From 66-474 sp035688305 (GTDB lineage Bacteria; Pseudomonadota; Gammaproteobacteria; Xanthomonadales; Rhodanobacteraceae): a stretch of 10,816 nucleotides of DNA. Each line of letters opens with the position of its first letter. Position 1 is the stretch's first letter. The translations under genes and the position numbers were made by a program. This document shows positions 1 to 5,877 of this stretch, piece by piece. The DNA lies in contig DASSNC010000120.1 in NCBI GenBank assembly GCA_035688305.1, positions 1 to 10,816 of the forward strand, given 5' to 3'. Under the pieces are notes generated by a model that worked only from the letters and a program-made list of their open reading frames with translations, did not search any database and was not told the DNA's origin.

Positions 1-126
1 CACATGGATGTGTCGATGTTCTTTGTCACGTTCGTGCTGGCGGTTGCGGTGAGCCTGCTGGCGGGTGCGATACCCGCGCTGCGCGCCAGCCGTATCGCGC
101 CGGCGTTGCAGTTGAAGACGTTGTAA
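1..126 (+). CDS. ABC transporter permease, type A (MacB/FtsX-like), 3' end only
   Basis: The frame is open from base 1 to the TAA at 124-126 and gives the last 41 residues of a protein whose start lies upstream of the window. What is visible is one hydrophobic helix (about FFVTFVLAVAVSLLAGAIPA) followed by a short basic tail ending APALQLKTL. This matches, position for position, the C-terminus of the two complete type A permeases in the window: a D-x-SM motif before the last helix, AG-x-[LI]PA-x-RA after it, then QLK[TS][LV]. It is therefore the final transmembrane helix of the FtsX domain of a third type A subunit, and the partner of the type B gene starting at 274. The tail is closer to that of the gene at 4424-5749 (both end PALQLKTL) than to that at 1751-3064. 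The family call rests on this internal paralogy; nothing can be said about the periplasmic domain. Confidence 0.85.
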   Translation, partial: HMDVSMFFVTFVLAVAVSLLAGAIPALRASRIAPALQLKTL

Positions 127-135
127 CGATTGATT

Positions 136-232
136 CCCTCCCCCGCTTGCGGGAGAGGGTCGGGGTTGGGGCCATGCCGCGATGCGCCCCCATCCGACCT
201 TCGGGCACCTTCCCCCGCACGCGGGGGGAAGG
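136..232. repeat. ~95-bp dispersed double-hairpin repeat, copy 1
   Basis: Two GC-rich hairpins are separated by a conserved spacer. The left hairpin is CCCTCCCCCGC (136-146) against 149-159, with one mismatch. The right one is CCTTCCCCCGC (208-218) against 221-232. The spacer contains gatgcgcccccatccgac followed by cttcgggca. A second copy lies at 5757-5851 with the same order and near-identical spacer. Both copies sit between a type A stop codon and a type B start codon. There is no T-tract after either stem, so this is not a standard intrinsic terminator; it looks like a dispersed palindromic repeat that would fold in the mRNA. Confidence 0.8.
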
Positions 233-273
233 GAAAGGGATGTTCGCGGAGTCCTGAAAGCAAAGGTACCACC

Positions 274-1488
274 ATGCAATTCCAACCCATCCTTGCGGCG
301 CTGAAAAAGCACAGGCTCGCGACCTTCCTCATTGCAATGGAAGTCGCGTTGGCCTGCGCGGTGCTGGTGAACGCCGCCTCGATGATCGCCAGCCGCCTGT
401 CGGGCATGCGGATCAACAGCGGCGTTGACGAGAGTTCGCTCGGCTTGATGGTGGTCACCGGGTTCGACCCCAGGGGAACGACCGACTTGAACGCGCGCAT
501 GGTCACGGGACTTGCGAAAATTCCGGGCGTCGAATCCGTGCATGTCGTCACGTCGGCACCGTTCGGTCCGCAGGGTGGTGTCGCCGGAATCACGTTGGAC
601 CGCAAGCACTACACCACCGTGGTCGAGTTTTACCAGGGCGCCCCGGGTACGCCGGAGGCATTGGGCCTGAAGCTGGTTGCCGGTCACCTGCCGTCGACTG
701 ACGACTATCAGCCGTTGCCGGAGCACGACTACTTTCCCACGTCGTCGCGGGTCCTCGTCACGCGTGCGCTGGCCGACCACGTGTGGCCGGGCGAGAACCC
801 CCTGGGCAAGCAGTTCTGGGGCGGCAAGTACCAGTTTCGGGTGGTCGGCGTGGTCGCAAATCTTGCCGTGTCGCAATACACGCAGAACGGCGAGCAGGGC
901 GCCGAGTGGTGCGTGTTCGTGCCGACATTGCCGGGAGGAATGTTGTCCGGAACCTATTTGATCCGCGCCAAGCCCAATAATCTGGATCGGGTCATGGTCG
1001 AGGCACGGGGCAAGGTCGCGAAGATCGCGCCGGACGTGGTGCTCGACCACGATTACAGCCACACCTTGCCGACCCTTCGCGCGAAGTTTTTCGCGACCGA
1101 CCGTGCGATGGCAGGCTTGTTGATTGGCGTGATCGTGGCGCTGCTGGGTGTGACCGCGCTCGGGATCGTGGGGCTCGCAAGTTTCTGGGTATCGCAACGC
1201 ACCAAGCAGATTGGCATCCGCCGCGCATTGGGCGCGACGCGCGTGGACATCCTGCGTTACTTCCAGACCGAGAACTTCCTGATCGTCACCTTCGGCATCG
1301 TGCTGGGCGTGGTGCTGGCGGTCGCGATCAACCTGCTGCTGATGAAGTTCTTTGAAGTGCCGCGCCTGCCGTTGTGGTATTTGCCGGTCGGCGTGATCGT
1401 GCTGTGGGTGCTCGGACAACTCGCGGTACTGGCGCCGGCGTTGCGTGCTTCGCGCGTGCCGCCCGTCGTCGCGACGAGGAGCGTTTAG
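274..1488 (+). CDS. ABC transporter permease, type B (MacB/FtsX-like), pair 1
   Basis: Predicted inner-membrane subunit of a type VII (MacB-like) ABC transporter, 404 aa. The order is: cytoplasmic PILAALKKH segment; TM1 about 18-40; periplasmic MacB-type core about 41-275 with the family-typical LGLKLVAGHL, WPGENPLGKQ and FRVVGVVANL motifs; then the FtsX domain with TM2 about 279-303, a cytoplasmic QIGIRRALGATR loop (312-323), TM3 about 333-357 and TM4 about 367-390, ending PPVVATRSV. Start: the frame is open upstream through the repeat, but ATG 274 gives an N-terminus that aligns with the two other type B proteins and follows a modest AAAGG at 262-266. Such permeases normally transmit ATPase movement to a periplasmic domain and work with an adaptor protein; neither ATPase nor adaptor is encoded here. 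It probably forms a heterodimer with the type A protein ending at 126. Substrate unknown. Confidence 0.88.
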   Translation: MQFQPILAALKKHRLATFLIAMEVALACAVLVNAASMIASRLSGMRINSGVDESSLGLMVVTGFDPRGTTDLNARMVTGLAKIPGVESVHVVTSAPFGPQGGVAGITLDRKHYTTVVEFYQGAPGTPEALGLKLVAGHLPSTDDYQPLPEHDYFPTSSRVLVTRALADHVWPGENPLGKQFWGGKYQFRVVGVVANLAVSQYTQNGEQGAEWCVFVPTLPGGMLSGTYLIRAKPNNLDRVMVEARGKVAKIAPDVVLDHDYSHTLPTLRAKFFATDRAMAGLLIGVIVALLGVTALGIVGLASFWVSQRTKQIGIRRALGATRVDILRYFQTENFLIVTFGIVLGVVLAVAINLLLMKFFEVPRLPLWYLPVGVIVLWVLGQLAVLAPALRASRVPPVVATRSV

Positions 1489-1530
1489 TGAACGCGTGGT
1501 ATCGGCAACATCAACTCGCAAACAAACACC

Positions 1531-1726
1531 ATCGTCATTCCGGGGCGCTTGCCCGGCTGCATCGGGTAAGCGAACCCGGAATCCAGCTTTTGTCGGTTCT
1601 TGAAAATCCAGAGCTGGATTCCGGGTTCTGCCCACGATGGAGCCGTGGGCAGCCCCGGAATGACGAGGTGTGAGATTCCGCGTTCACCTTCCCGACAACG
1701 CCGGGAAAGTGCCCCGGAATGACGAT
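1531..1726. repeat. Nested palindromic repeat element (CGTCATTCC type) filling the gene 2-gene 3 gap
   Basis: The 262-bp gap between stop 1488 and ATG 1751 is mostly repeat. The outer arms TCGTCATTCCGGGGC (1532-1546) and GCCCCGGAATGACGA (1652-1666) are a perfect 15-bp inverted repeat. Inside are perfect 17-bp arms, GAACCCGGAATCCAGCT (1572-1588) against 1612-1628, and a 9-bp hairpin CTGCCCACG (1628-1636) against 1644-1652. A third copy of the outer right arm lies at 1711-1725, so the element appears to be followed by a partial second unit. Repeats with CGTCATTCC...GGAATGACG ends are widespread in proteobacterial genomes. Open frames across it on both strands (peptides with PGIQL and HSGAL) are by-products of the repeat. 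I saw no convincing promoter in the gap. Confidence 0.85.
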
Positions 1727-1750
1727 TGAGAGAAATTGGAGACCGAAACA

Positions 1751-3064
1751 ATGTTCGCCTACTACCTCGACCTTGCACTCAGAAGCTTCAAGCGCAACAA
1801 GGTGCTCACAACGCTGATGGTGCTGGCGCTCGGCCTTGGCATCGGCGCGTCAATCACGACGCTGACGGTGTTGAAGCTGCTGTCCGGCGATCCGCTGCCG
1901 CAAAAAAGTTCGCGAATCTTCGCGCCCCAGATCGATCCGTTGCCGGCTGACAGCCAGACGCCTCCCGCGAAGGTGTGGCAACGCTGGGGCAACCTGATGA
2001 CGTACACCGATGCGATGAACCTGTTGCATGCCGGCAAAGCCGAGCGGCAGGCGGTGATGGCGCTGGCCAGCATCAAGATTGCGCCGCAGGCGCCGGGACA
2101 GCATGCGTTCTTCAGTGATGGTGTGGTGACGACCTCGGATTTCTTCGCGATGTTCGACACGTCGTTCCAGTACGGCAGTGGCTGGAGTGCGCAGGACGAC
2201 GAAAACCGCGCGCGGGTCGTGGTGATTGCAAGCTTCCTCAACGACAAGTTGTTTGGTGGCAAGAACAGCGTCGGCAAGATCCTGCACATCAACGACCACG
2301 ACTATCGCGTTGCCGCTGTGCTCGAACCGTGGGCGCCTCAGCCGCGCTTTTACGCGGCGAGCCTGGGCGGTCGCGGTTACGGCAACGGCGACGCGGTGTT
2401 CCTGCCGCTGCAAACCGCGGTGGCGGACAAGACCAACACGCAGACCGTCAACTGTTTCAGCCCCGATGTCGACATCAATCACCTGGAAACCGCGCCCTGC
2501 GCGTGGGTGTCGCTGTGGGTGGAATTGAAGGATGCCGCGGACGCCGGCACCTACAAGACCTTCCTGTCCAATTACGTCGCGCAACAGATTTCACTGGGGC
2601 GCATGCACCACCCGGAAGTTGCCTTGCCCGGTTTGATGGCCTATCTGGCGCAGCAGCAGGTGGTACCAGACGATGCACGCCTGCAAGCCGGCCTCGCATT
2701 CGGGTTTTTGCTGATCTGCATCGTCAATACAGTGGGGTTGCTGCTGGCCAAGTGCCTGCGCCGTTCGCGCGAGATTGGCGTGCGCCGCGCGCTGGGCGCG
2801 AACCGACGCGCGATCTTCGTGCAGTTCATGGTCGAATCAGGGATGGTCGGGATCGCCGGCGGCGTGCTCGGCCTGGTCTTTGCCGAACTCGGCTTGTGGG
2901 CGATCCGCCACCAGCCGGCGGATTACGCAAAGCTGGCGCATCTCGACGTATCGATGTTTGTCGCCACGTTCGTGATCGCGCTCATCGCGAGCCTCATTGC
3001 CGGCTTGCTGCCTGCATGGCGCGCCTGCGTGGTGGCGCCGGCGCCACAGTTGAAGAGCGTGTAG
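1751..3064 (+). CDS. ABC transporter permease, type A (MacB/FtsX-like), pair 2
   Basis: Predicted 437-aa inner-membrane permease. The N-terminus MFAYYLDLALRSFKRNK is followed by TM1 about 19-43 with the GLGIGAS motif, a large periplasmic domain about 45-310, then an FtsX domain: TM2 about 312-334, cytoplasmic RSREIGVRRALGANRRAIF loop (338-356), TM3 about 360-385 and TM4 about 402-421, ending APQLKSV. Periplasmic motifs TTSDFFAMF and SVGKIL fit a MacB-type core. Start: ATG 1751 has GGAG at 1738-1741, nine bases upstream, and matches the start of the gene at 4424; an upstream TTG at 1736 in the same frame would add five residues and place the start over the ribosome site. Two cysteines in the periplasmic region (C235, C250) could form a disulfide; the type A paralogue lacks them. 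The TAG stop lies inside the left arm of a REP doublet. It likely pairs with the type B protein at 3155. Substrate unknown. Confidence 0.88.
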   Translation: MFAYYLDLALRSFKRNKVLTTLMVLALGLGIGASITTLTVLKLLSGDPLPQKSSRIFAPQIDPLPADSQTPPAKVWQRWGNLMTYTDAMNLLHAGKAERQAVMALASIKIAPQAPGQHAFFSDGVVTTSDFFAMFDTSFQYGSGWSAQDDENRARVVVIASFLNDKLFGGKNSVGKILHINDHDYRVAAVLEPWAPQPRFYAASLGGRGYGNGDAVFLPLQTAVADKTNTQTVNCFSPDVDINHLETAPCAWVSLWVELKDAADAGTYKTFLSNYVAQQISLGRMHHPEVALPGLMAYLAQQQVVPDDARLQAGLAFGFLLICIVNTVGLLLAKCLRRSREIGVRRALGANRRAIFVQFMVESGMVGIAGGVLGLVFAELGLWAIRHQPADYAKLAHLDVSMFVATFVIALIASLIAGLLPAWRACVVAPAPQLKSV

Positions 3065-3124
3065 GAGGGCCGGAAGGCCCGATCGCTGATGACGCAAATC
3101 GGTCGGGCCTTCCGGCCCTCCTAC
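3061..3124. repeat. GTAG-headed REP doublet (inverted pair)
   Basis: Perfect inverted arms of 22 bp occupy 3061-3082 and 3103-3124, extendable by one T-A pair at 3060/3125 and, through a G-T wobble, to 3085/3100. The left arm begins GTAG and the right arm ends CTAC, the head tetranucleotide described for REP sequences mobilised by RAYT transposases. Each arm also folds on itself as GGGCC-GGAA-GGCCC (3068-3081 on the left). The left arm supplies the stop codon of the upstream permease (TAG 3062-3064). The following ATG is at 3155, 30 bases past the element. There is no T-tract, so mRNA stabilisation or partial attenuation is likelier than termination; that role is inferred. Confidence 0.88.
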
Positions 3125-3154
3125 AACAACGAATAGGGAATCTCGGGAAACGCC

Positions 3155-4372
3155 ATGCAAATCCAACCCATCCTCGCCGCACTCCGCAAGCACAAGATCC
3201 CGGCCGCGCTCATCGTGCTGGAGATCGCGCTGGCTTGCGCCGTGTTGTCCAACGCGGTGTTCATGATCGGCCAACGCATCAGCGCAATTCACGTTCCGAA
3301 TGCGATCGACGAGCAGGGCATTTCGGTGATCGACGTCCAGGGCATCAACCCCGATACCGCCCACGCCGACATCCAGCGCGATCTTGCCGCGCTGCGGCAG
3401 GTTCCGGGCGTCAGCGCCGTGGCGGCACTCAACATGATTCCGCTCGCGAACAACAGCTGGAACACCAACGTTGCCAAGTCGCCGGACGATCTGCTGGCCA
3501 AGGGCCCGAACGTCGCCCAGTACATGTTCACCAAGGGTGGCCCCGAGTCGCTTGGGCTGCGTCTGCTGGCCGGGCGCTTTTTCAACGACCAGGAATATGC
3601 CGACAGCAAGCTCGGTGATAACTACCTGCCCGTGACGCATGTGGTGTTGGTGACCAAGAGCCTTGCCGAGCGCCTGTGGCCGGGCCATAGCGCGCTAGGC
3701 AAACAGGTATGGATCGGCAAACAGATTCACTACACCGTGGTAGGCACCGTCGCTGACGTGCTGCGGCCGGGCGAAAACGGTGGCGGCGCCGCGCACTTCC
3801 ATTGGGCGATGTTCCTCCCGATCACACCGGGCCTGGCCATCCAGAGTTACGTGGTGCGCAGCGCACCGCAGGATCGCGATCGGGTCGTCCGCGATGGCGT
3901 GCAACAGCTCGAGGCGCTGTCGCCATCGGTGGTCGTCAAGGGACAAACGTTCAGCGACATCCGCGACCAGTTTTTCGCCAACACCCGCAGCATGGTGTGG
4001 ATGCTGGTGCTGGTGTGCGTGGTGATGCTGGCGGTGACGGCGTTCGGCATCGTCGGCTTGACCAGCTTCTGGGTGGGCCAGCGGCGCCGGCAGATCGGCA
4101 TCCGGCGTGCAGTGGGGGCGACGCGTGCGCACATCCTGCAGTATTTCCAAACCGAAAATTTCCTGCTGAGCACCGCCGGCGTGGCGGTCGGCATGATCCT
4201 GGCCTTCGGCATCAACCTGTATCTGATGCAGCACTACCAGATGTTGCGGATGCCCTGGTACTACCTGCCGGCCAGTGCAATCGCATTGTGGCTGCTTGGC
4301 CAGCTTGCAGTACTCGGCCCGGCCCTGCGTGCGGCCAACGTGCCGCCGGTGGTGGCGACGCGGAGCGTGTGA
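3155..4372 (+). CDS. ABC transporter permease, type B (MacB/FtsX-like), pair 2
   Basis: Predicted 405-aa inner-membrane permease and close paralogue of the genes at 274 and 5878. Order: MQIQPILAALRKHK cytoplasmic start, TM1 about 17-39, periplasmic domain about 40-275 with LGLRLLAGRFF, LWPGHSALGKQ and YTVVGTVADV motifs of the MacB core, TM2 about 280-305, cytoplasmic RRQIGIRRAVGATRAHIL loop (311-328), TM3 about 334-358, TM4 about 368-391, and the invariant PPVVATRSV end. Start ATG 3155 is chosen by alignment with the paralogues; the ribosome site is weak (GGGAAA 3145-3150). The periplasmic domain differs strongly from those of the other two type B proteins, while the membrane and cytoplasmic parts are nearly the same, so any difference in function probably lies in the periplasm. 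It likely pairs with the type A protein ending at 3064. Confidence 0.88.
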   Translation: MQIQPILAALRKHKIPAALIVLEIALACAVLSNAVFMIGQRISAIHVPNAIDEQGISVIDVQGINPDTAHADIQRDLAALRQVPGVSAVAALNMIPLANNSWNTNVAKSPDDLLAKGPNVAQYMFTKGGPESLGLRLLAGRFFNDQEYADSKLGDNYLPVTHVVLVTKSLAERLWPGHSALGKQVWIGKQIHYTVVGTVADVLRPGENGGGAAHFHWAMFLPITPGLAIQSYVVRSAPQDRDRVVRDGVQQLEALSPSVVVKGQTFSDIRDQFFANTRSMVWMLVLVCVVMLAVTAFGIVGLTSFWVGQRRRQIGIRRAVGATRAHILQYFQTENFLLSTAGVAVGMILAFGINLYLMQHYQMLRMPWYYLPASAIALWLLGQLAVLGPALRAANVPPVVATRSV

Positions 4373-4380
4373 GCTTTTAG

Positions 4381-4401
4381 CCCTCCCCTTGAAGGGGAGG
4401 G
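4381..4401. repeat. GC-rich hairpin between gene 4 and gene 5
   Basis: CCCTCCCC (4381-4388) pairs perfectly with GGGGAGGG (4394-4401) around a TTGAA loop; the loop could close further (TT/AA). It sits 8 bases after the stop at 4370-4372 and 7 bases before the AGGAG ribosome site at 4409-4413. The T-run (TTTT 4375-4378) is on the upstream side, so on the + strand it is not a normal intrinsic terminator. It could affect translation start or mRNA decay at this junction; that is inference. Confidence 0.7.
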
Positions 4402-4423
4402 GGCAAGCAGGAGTGAATGAGTG

Positions 4424-5749
4424 ATGCTTGGCTATTACCTCGATCTCGCATTGCGCAGCCTCAAGCGCACGCCGGTACTCACGGTGCTGATGGTGCTGGC
4501 GATCGGGCTTGGCATCGGCGCGAGCATGACCATGCTCACCGTGCTGCACGTGATGACGCAGGATCCGCTGCCGGGGCGCAGCGCGCATCTGTACACGCCG
4601 CATCTCGATCCGTTGCCGCTCAATTTCAAGACCGACCCGATGGGCAGCAACCCGAATCGGAACCTGGCGTGGCCGGATGCGATGGCGTTGCTGCAGGCGC
4701 ATCGCGGCGCGCGCCAGGCGGCGATGGCGGGTGGGACTTTATGGGTGTGGCCACAGCACACCGGTCTGCAACCGTTCTACGTCGATGGCCATTACACCAC
4801 GCGGGATTTCTTCGCGATGTTCGGCGTGTCATTCGTGCACGGCAGCCCTTGGACTGCGGCAGACGACCAGGCGGGCGCACGTGTAATCGTGCTGACCGAG
4901 GCGCTGGCGCGCAAGTTGTTCGGCAGCGCCAATCCCGTAGGAAAAACCGTGGAGTTGGGCTCCTCCTACGGCGTGCCGCTCCAGTTTCGGGTGATAGGCG
5001 TGACCACCAACTGGGCGCCGGATCCCCTGTTTTACGTCGATGCCTCGGCCAGCTTCTATAGCGATTCGGATCAATTCTTCCTGCCACTGTCAGTGGCGGT
5101 GGATAGCAAGTTGTCGGTCAGCAGCAACATATCCGGGTGGAGCGATTCCAACGGTGACAACCTGCGCGATCCGAGCACGACGTGGCTGCAATTCTGGGTG
5201 CAGCTGGATACACCTGCGCAGGTGCGTGCGTACCGGCAATTCCTGGTCGACTATTCGGCCGAGCAAAAATCGTTGGGGCGCTATCAAAGGCCGCCGACCA
5301 ACGCGAAGCTGTACAGCCTGATGGGCTGGCTTGCGCACGAGAATCTGGTGCCCGATGACGTGCGCCTGCAGTTCTGGCTGGCACTCGGCTTTCTGGGCGT
5401 GGCGATGCTCAACATCGTGGCGCTGCTGCTGGCGAAGTTCCTGCGCCGCAGCGGCGAGATCAGCGTGCGCCGCGCGATGGGTGCGCGCAAGCGCGACATC
5501 TTCGTGCAATTCGGCATCGAGTCCGCGCTGATTGGCGTGGCTGGCGGCTTGCTCGGCTTGGCGATTGCGCAACTTGGCTTGTGGAGCATCCGCCAGCGCC
5601 CGGATGACTATGCGCATCTCGCTTCGATGGACCCATCAATGCTGGTCGGCACCGTGGTACTGGCGATCGTCGCCAGCGTGCTGGCCGGCATGCTGCCGGC
5701 GTGGCGCGCCTGCCGGGTGCCGCCGGCGTTGCAATTGAAAACCTTGTAA
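4424..5749 (+). CDS. ABC transporter permease, type A (MacB/FtsX-like), pair 3
   Basis: Predicted 441-aa inner-membrane permease with the same plan as the gene at 1751: MLGYYLDLALRSLKR start, TM1 about 19-43 with GLGIGAS, periplasmic domain about 45-312 with TTRDFFAMFG and NPVGKTVELG motifs, TM2 about 316-337, cytoplasmic EISVRRAMGARKRDIF loop (345-360), TM3 about 364-386, TM4 about 405-424, ending PPALQLKTL. Start: ATG 4424 gives the N-terminus that aligns with its paralogue. GTG 4421, one codon upstream in frame, has better spacing (7 bases) from AGGAG 4409-4413 and is a real alternative. ATG 4417 also lies here but in another frame. The periplasmic part has an insertion-like FYVDASASFYSDSDQFF stretch and no cysteines, unlike the paralogue. 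It likely pairs with the type B protein at 5878. Substrate unknown. Confidence 0.88.
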   Translation: MLGYYLDLALRSLKRTPVLTVLMVLAIGLGIGASMTMLTVLHVMTQDPLPGRSAHLYTPHLDPLPLNFKTDPMGSNPNRNLAWPDAMALLQAHRGARQAAMAGGTLWVWPQHTGLQPFYVDGHYTTRDFFAMFGVSFVHGSPWTAADDQAGARVIVLTEALARKLFGSANPVGKTVELGSSYGVPLQFRVIGVTTNWAPDPLFYVDASASFYSDSDQFFLPLSVAVDSKLSVSSNISGWSDSNGDNLRDPSTTWLQFWVQLDTPAQVRAYRQFLVDYSAEQKSLGRYQRPPTNAKLYSLMGWLAHENLVPDDVRLQFWLALGFLGVAMLNIVALLLAKFLRRSGEISVRRAMGARKRDIFVQFGIESALIGVAGGLLGLAIAQLGLWSIRQRPDDYAHLASMDPSMLVGTVVLAIVASVLAGMLPAWRACRVPPALQLKTL

Positions 5750-5756
5750 ATCGACC

Positions 5757-5851
5757 CCCTCCCCCGCCTGCGGGGGAGGGTTTGGGGTGGAGGCGAAACG
5801 GCGATGCCCCCATCCGCCCTTCGGGCACCTTCCCCCGCAAGCGGGGGAAGG
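5757..5851. repeat. ~95-bp dispersed double-hairpin repeat, copy 2
   Basis: Same element as at 136-232, here with perfect stems: CCCTCCCCCGC (5757-5767) with 5770-5780, and CCTTCCCCCGC (5828-5838) with 5841-5851. The segment gatgcccccatccg...ccttcgggcacc between them is nearly identical to copy 1. It starts 7 bases after the type A stop (TAA 5747-5749) and ends 26 bases before the GTG start of the next type B gene. The antisense reading across either copy gives the same peptide start (MRGKVPEGRMG), which marks those reading frames as repeat artefacts. Confidence 0.85.
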
Positions 5852-5877
5852 CAAGTCAGGTGGTACAGGAAACGACA

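Noticed and set aside
136..159. Intrinsic terminators at the GC-rich hairpins in the permease array
   Set aside because: None of the hairpins (136-159, 208-232, 3061-3124, 4381-4401, 5757-5780, 5828-5851) is followed by a T-rich tract on the + strand; they are better described as palindromic repeats.
26..220. Small antisense frame beginning MRGKVPEGRMG, and a similar one at 5460-5840
   Set aside because: Both begin in copies of the same dispersed repeat and share only the repeat-encoded peptide; this is the mark of a repeat artefact.
1374..1778. Frames on both strands containing HSGAL and PGIQL peptides
   Set aside because: They are encoded by the CGTCATTCC palindromic repeat and overlap the ends of real permease genes; the two strands give similar peptides because the repeat is palindromic.
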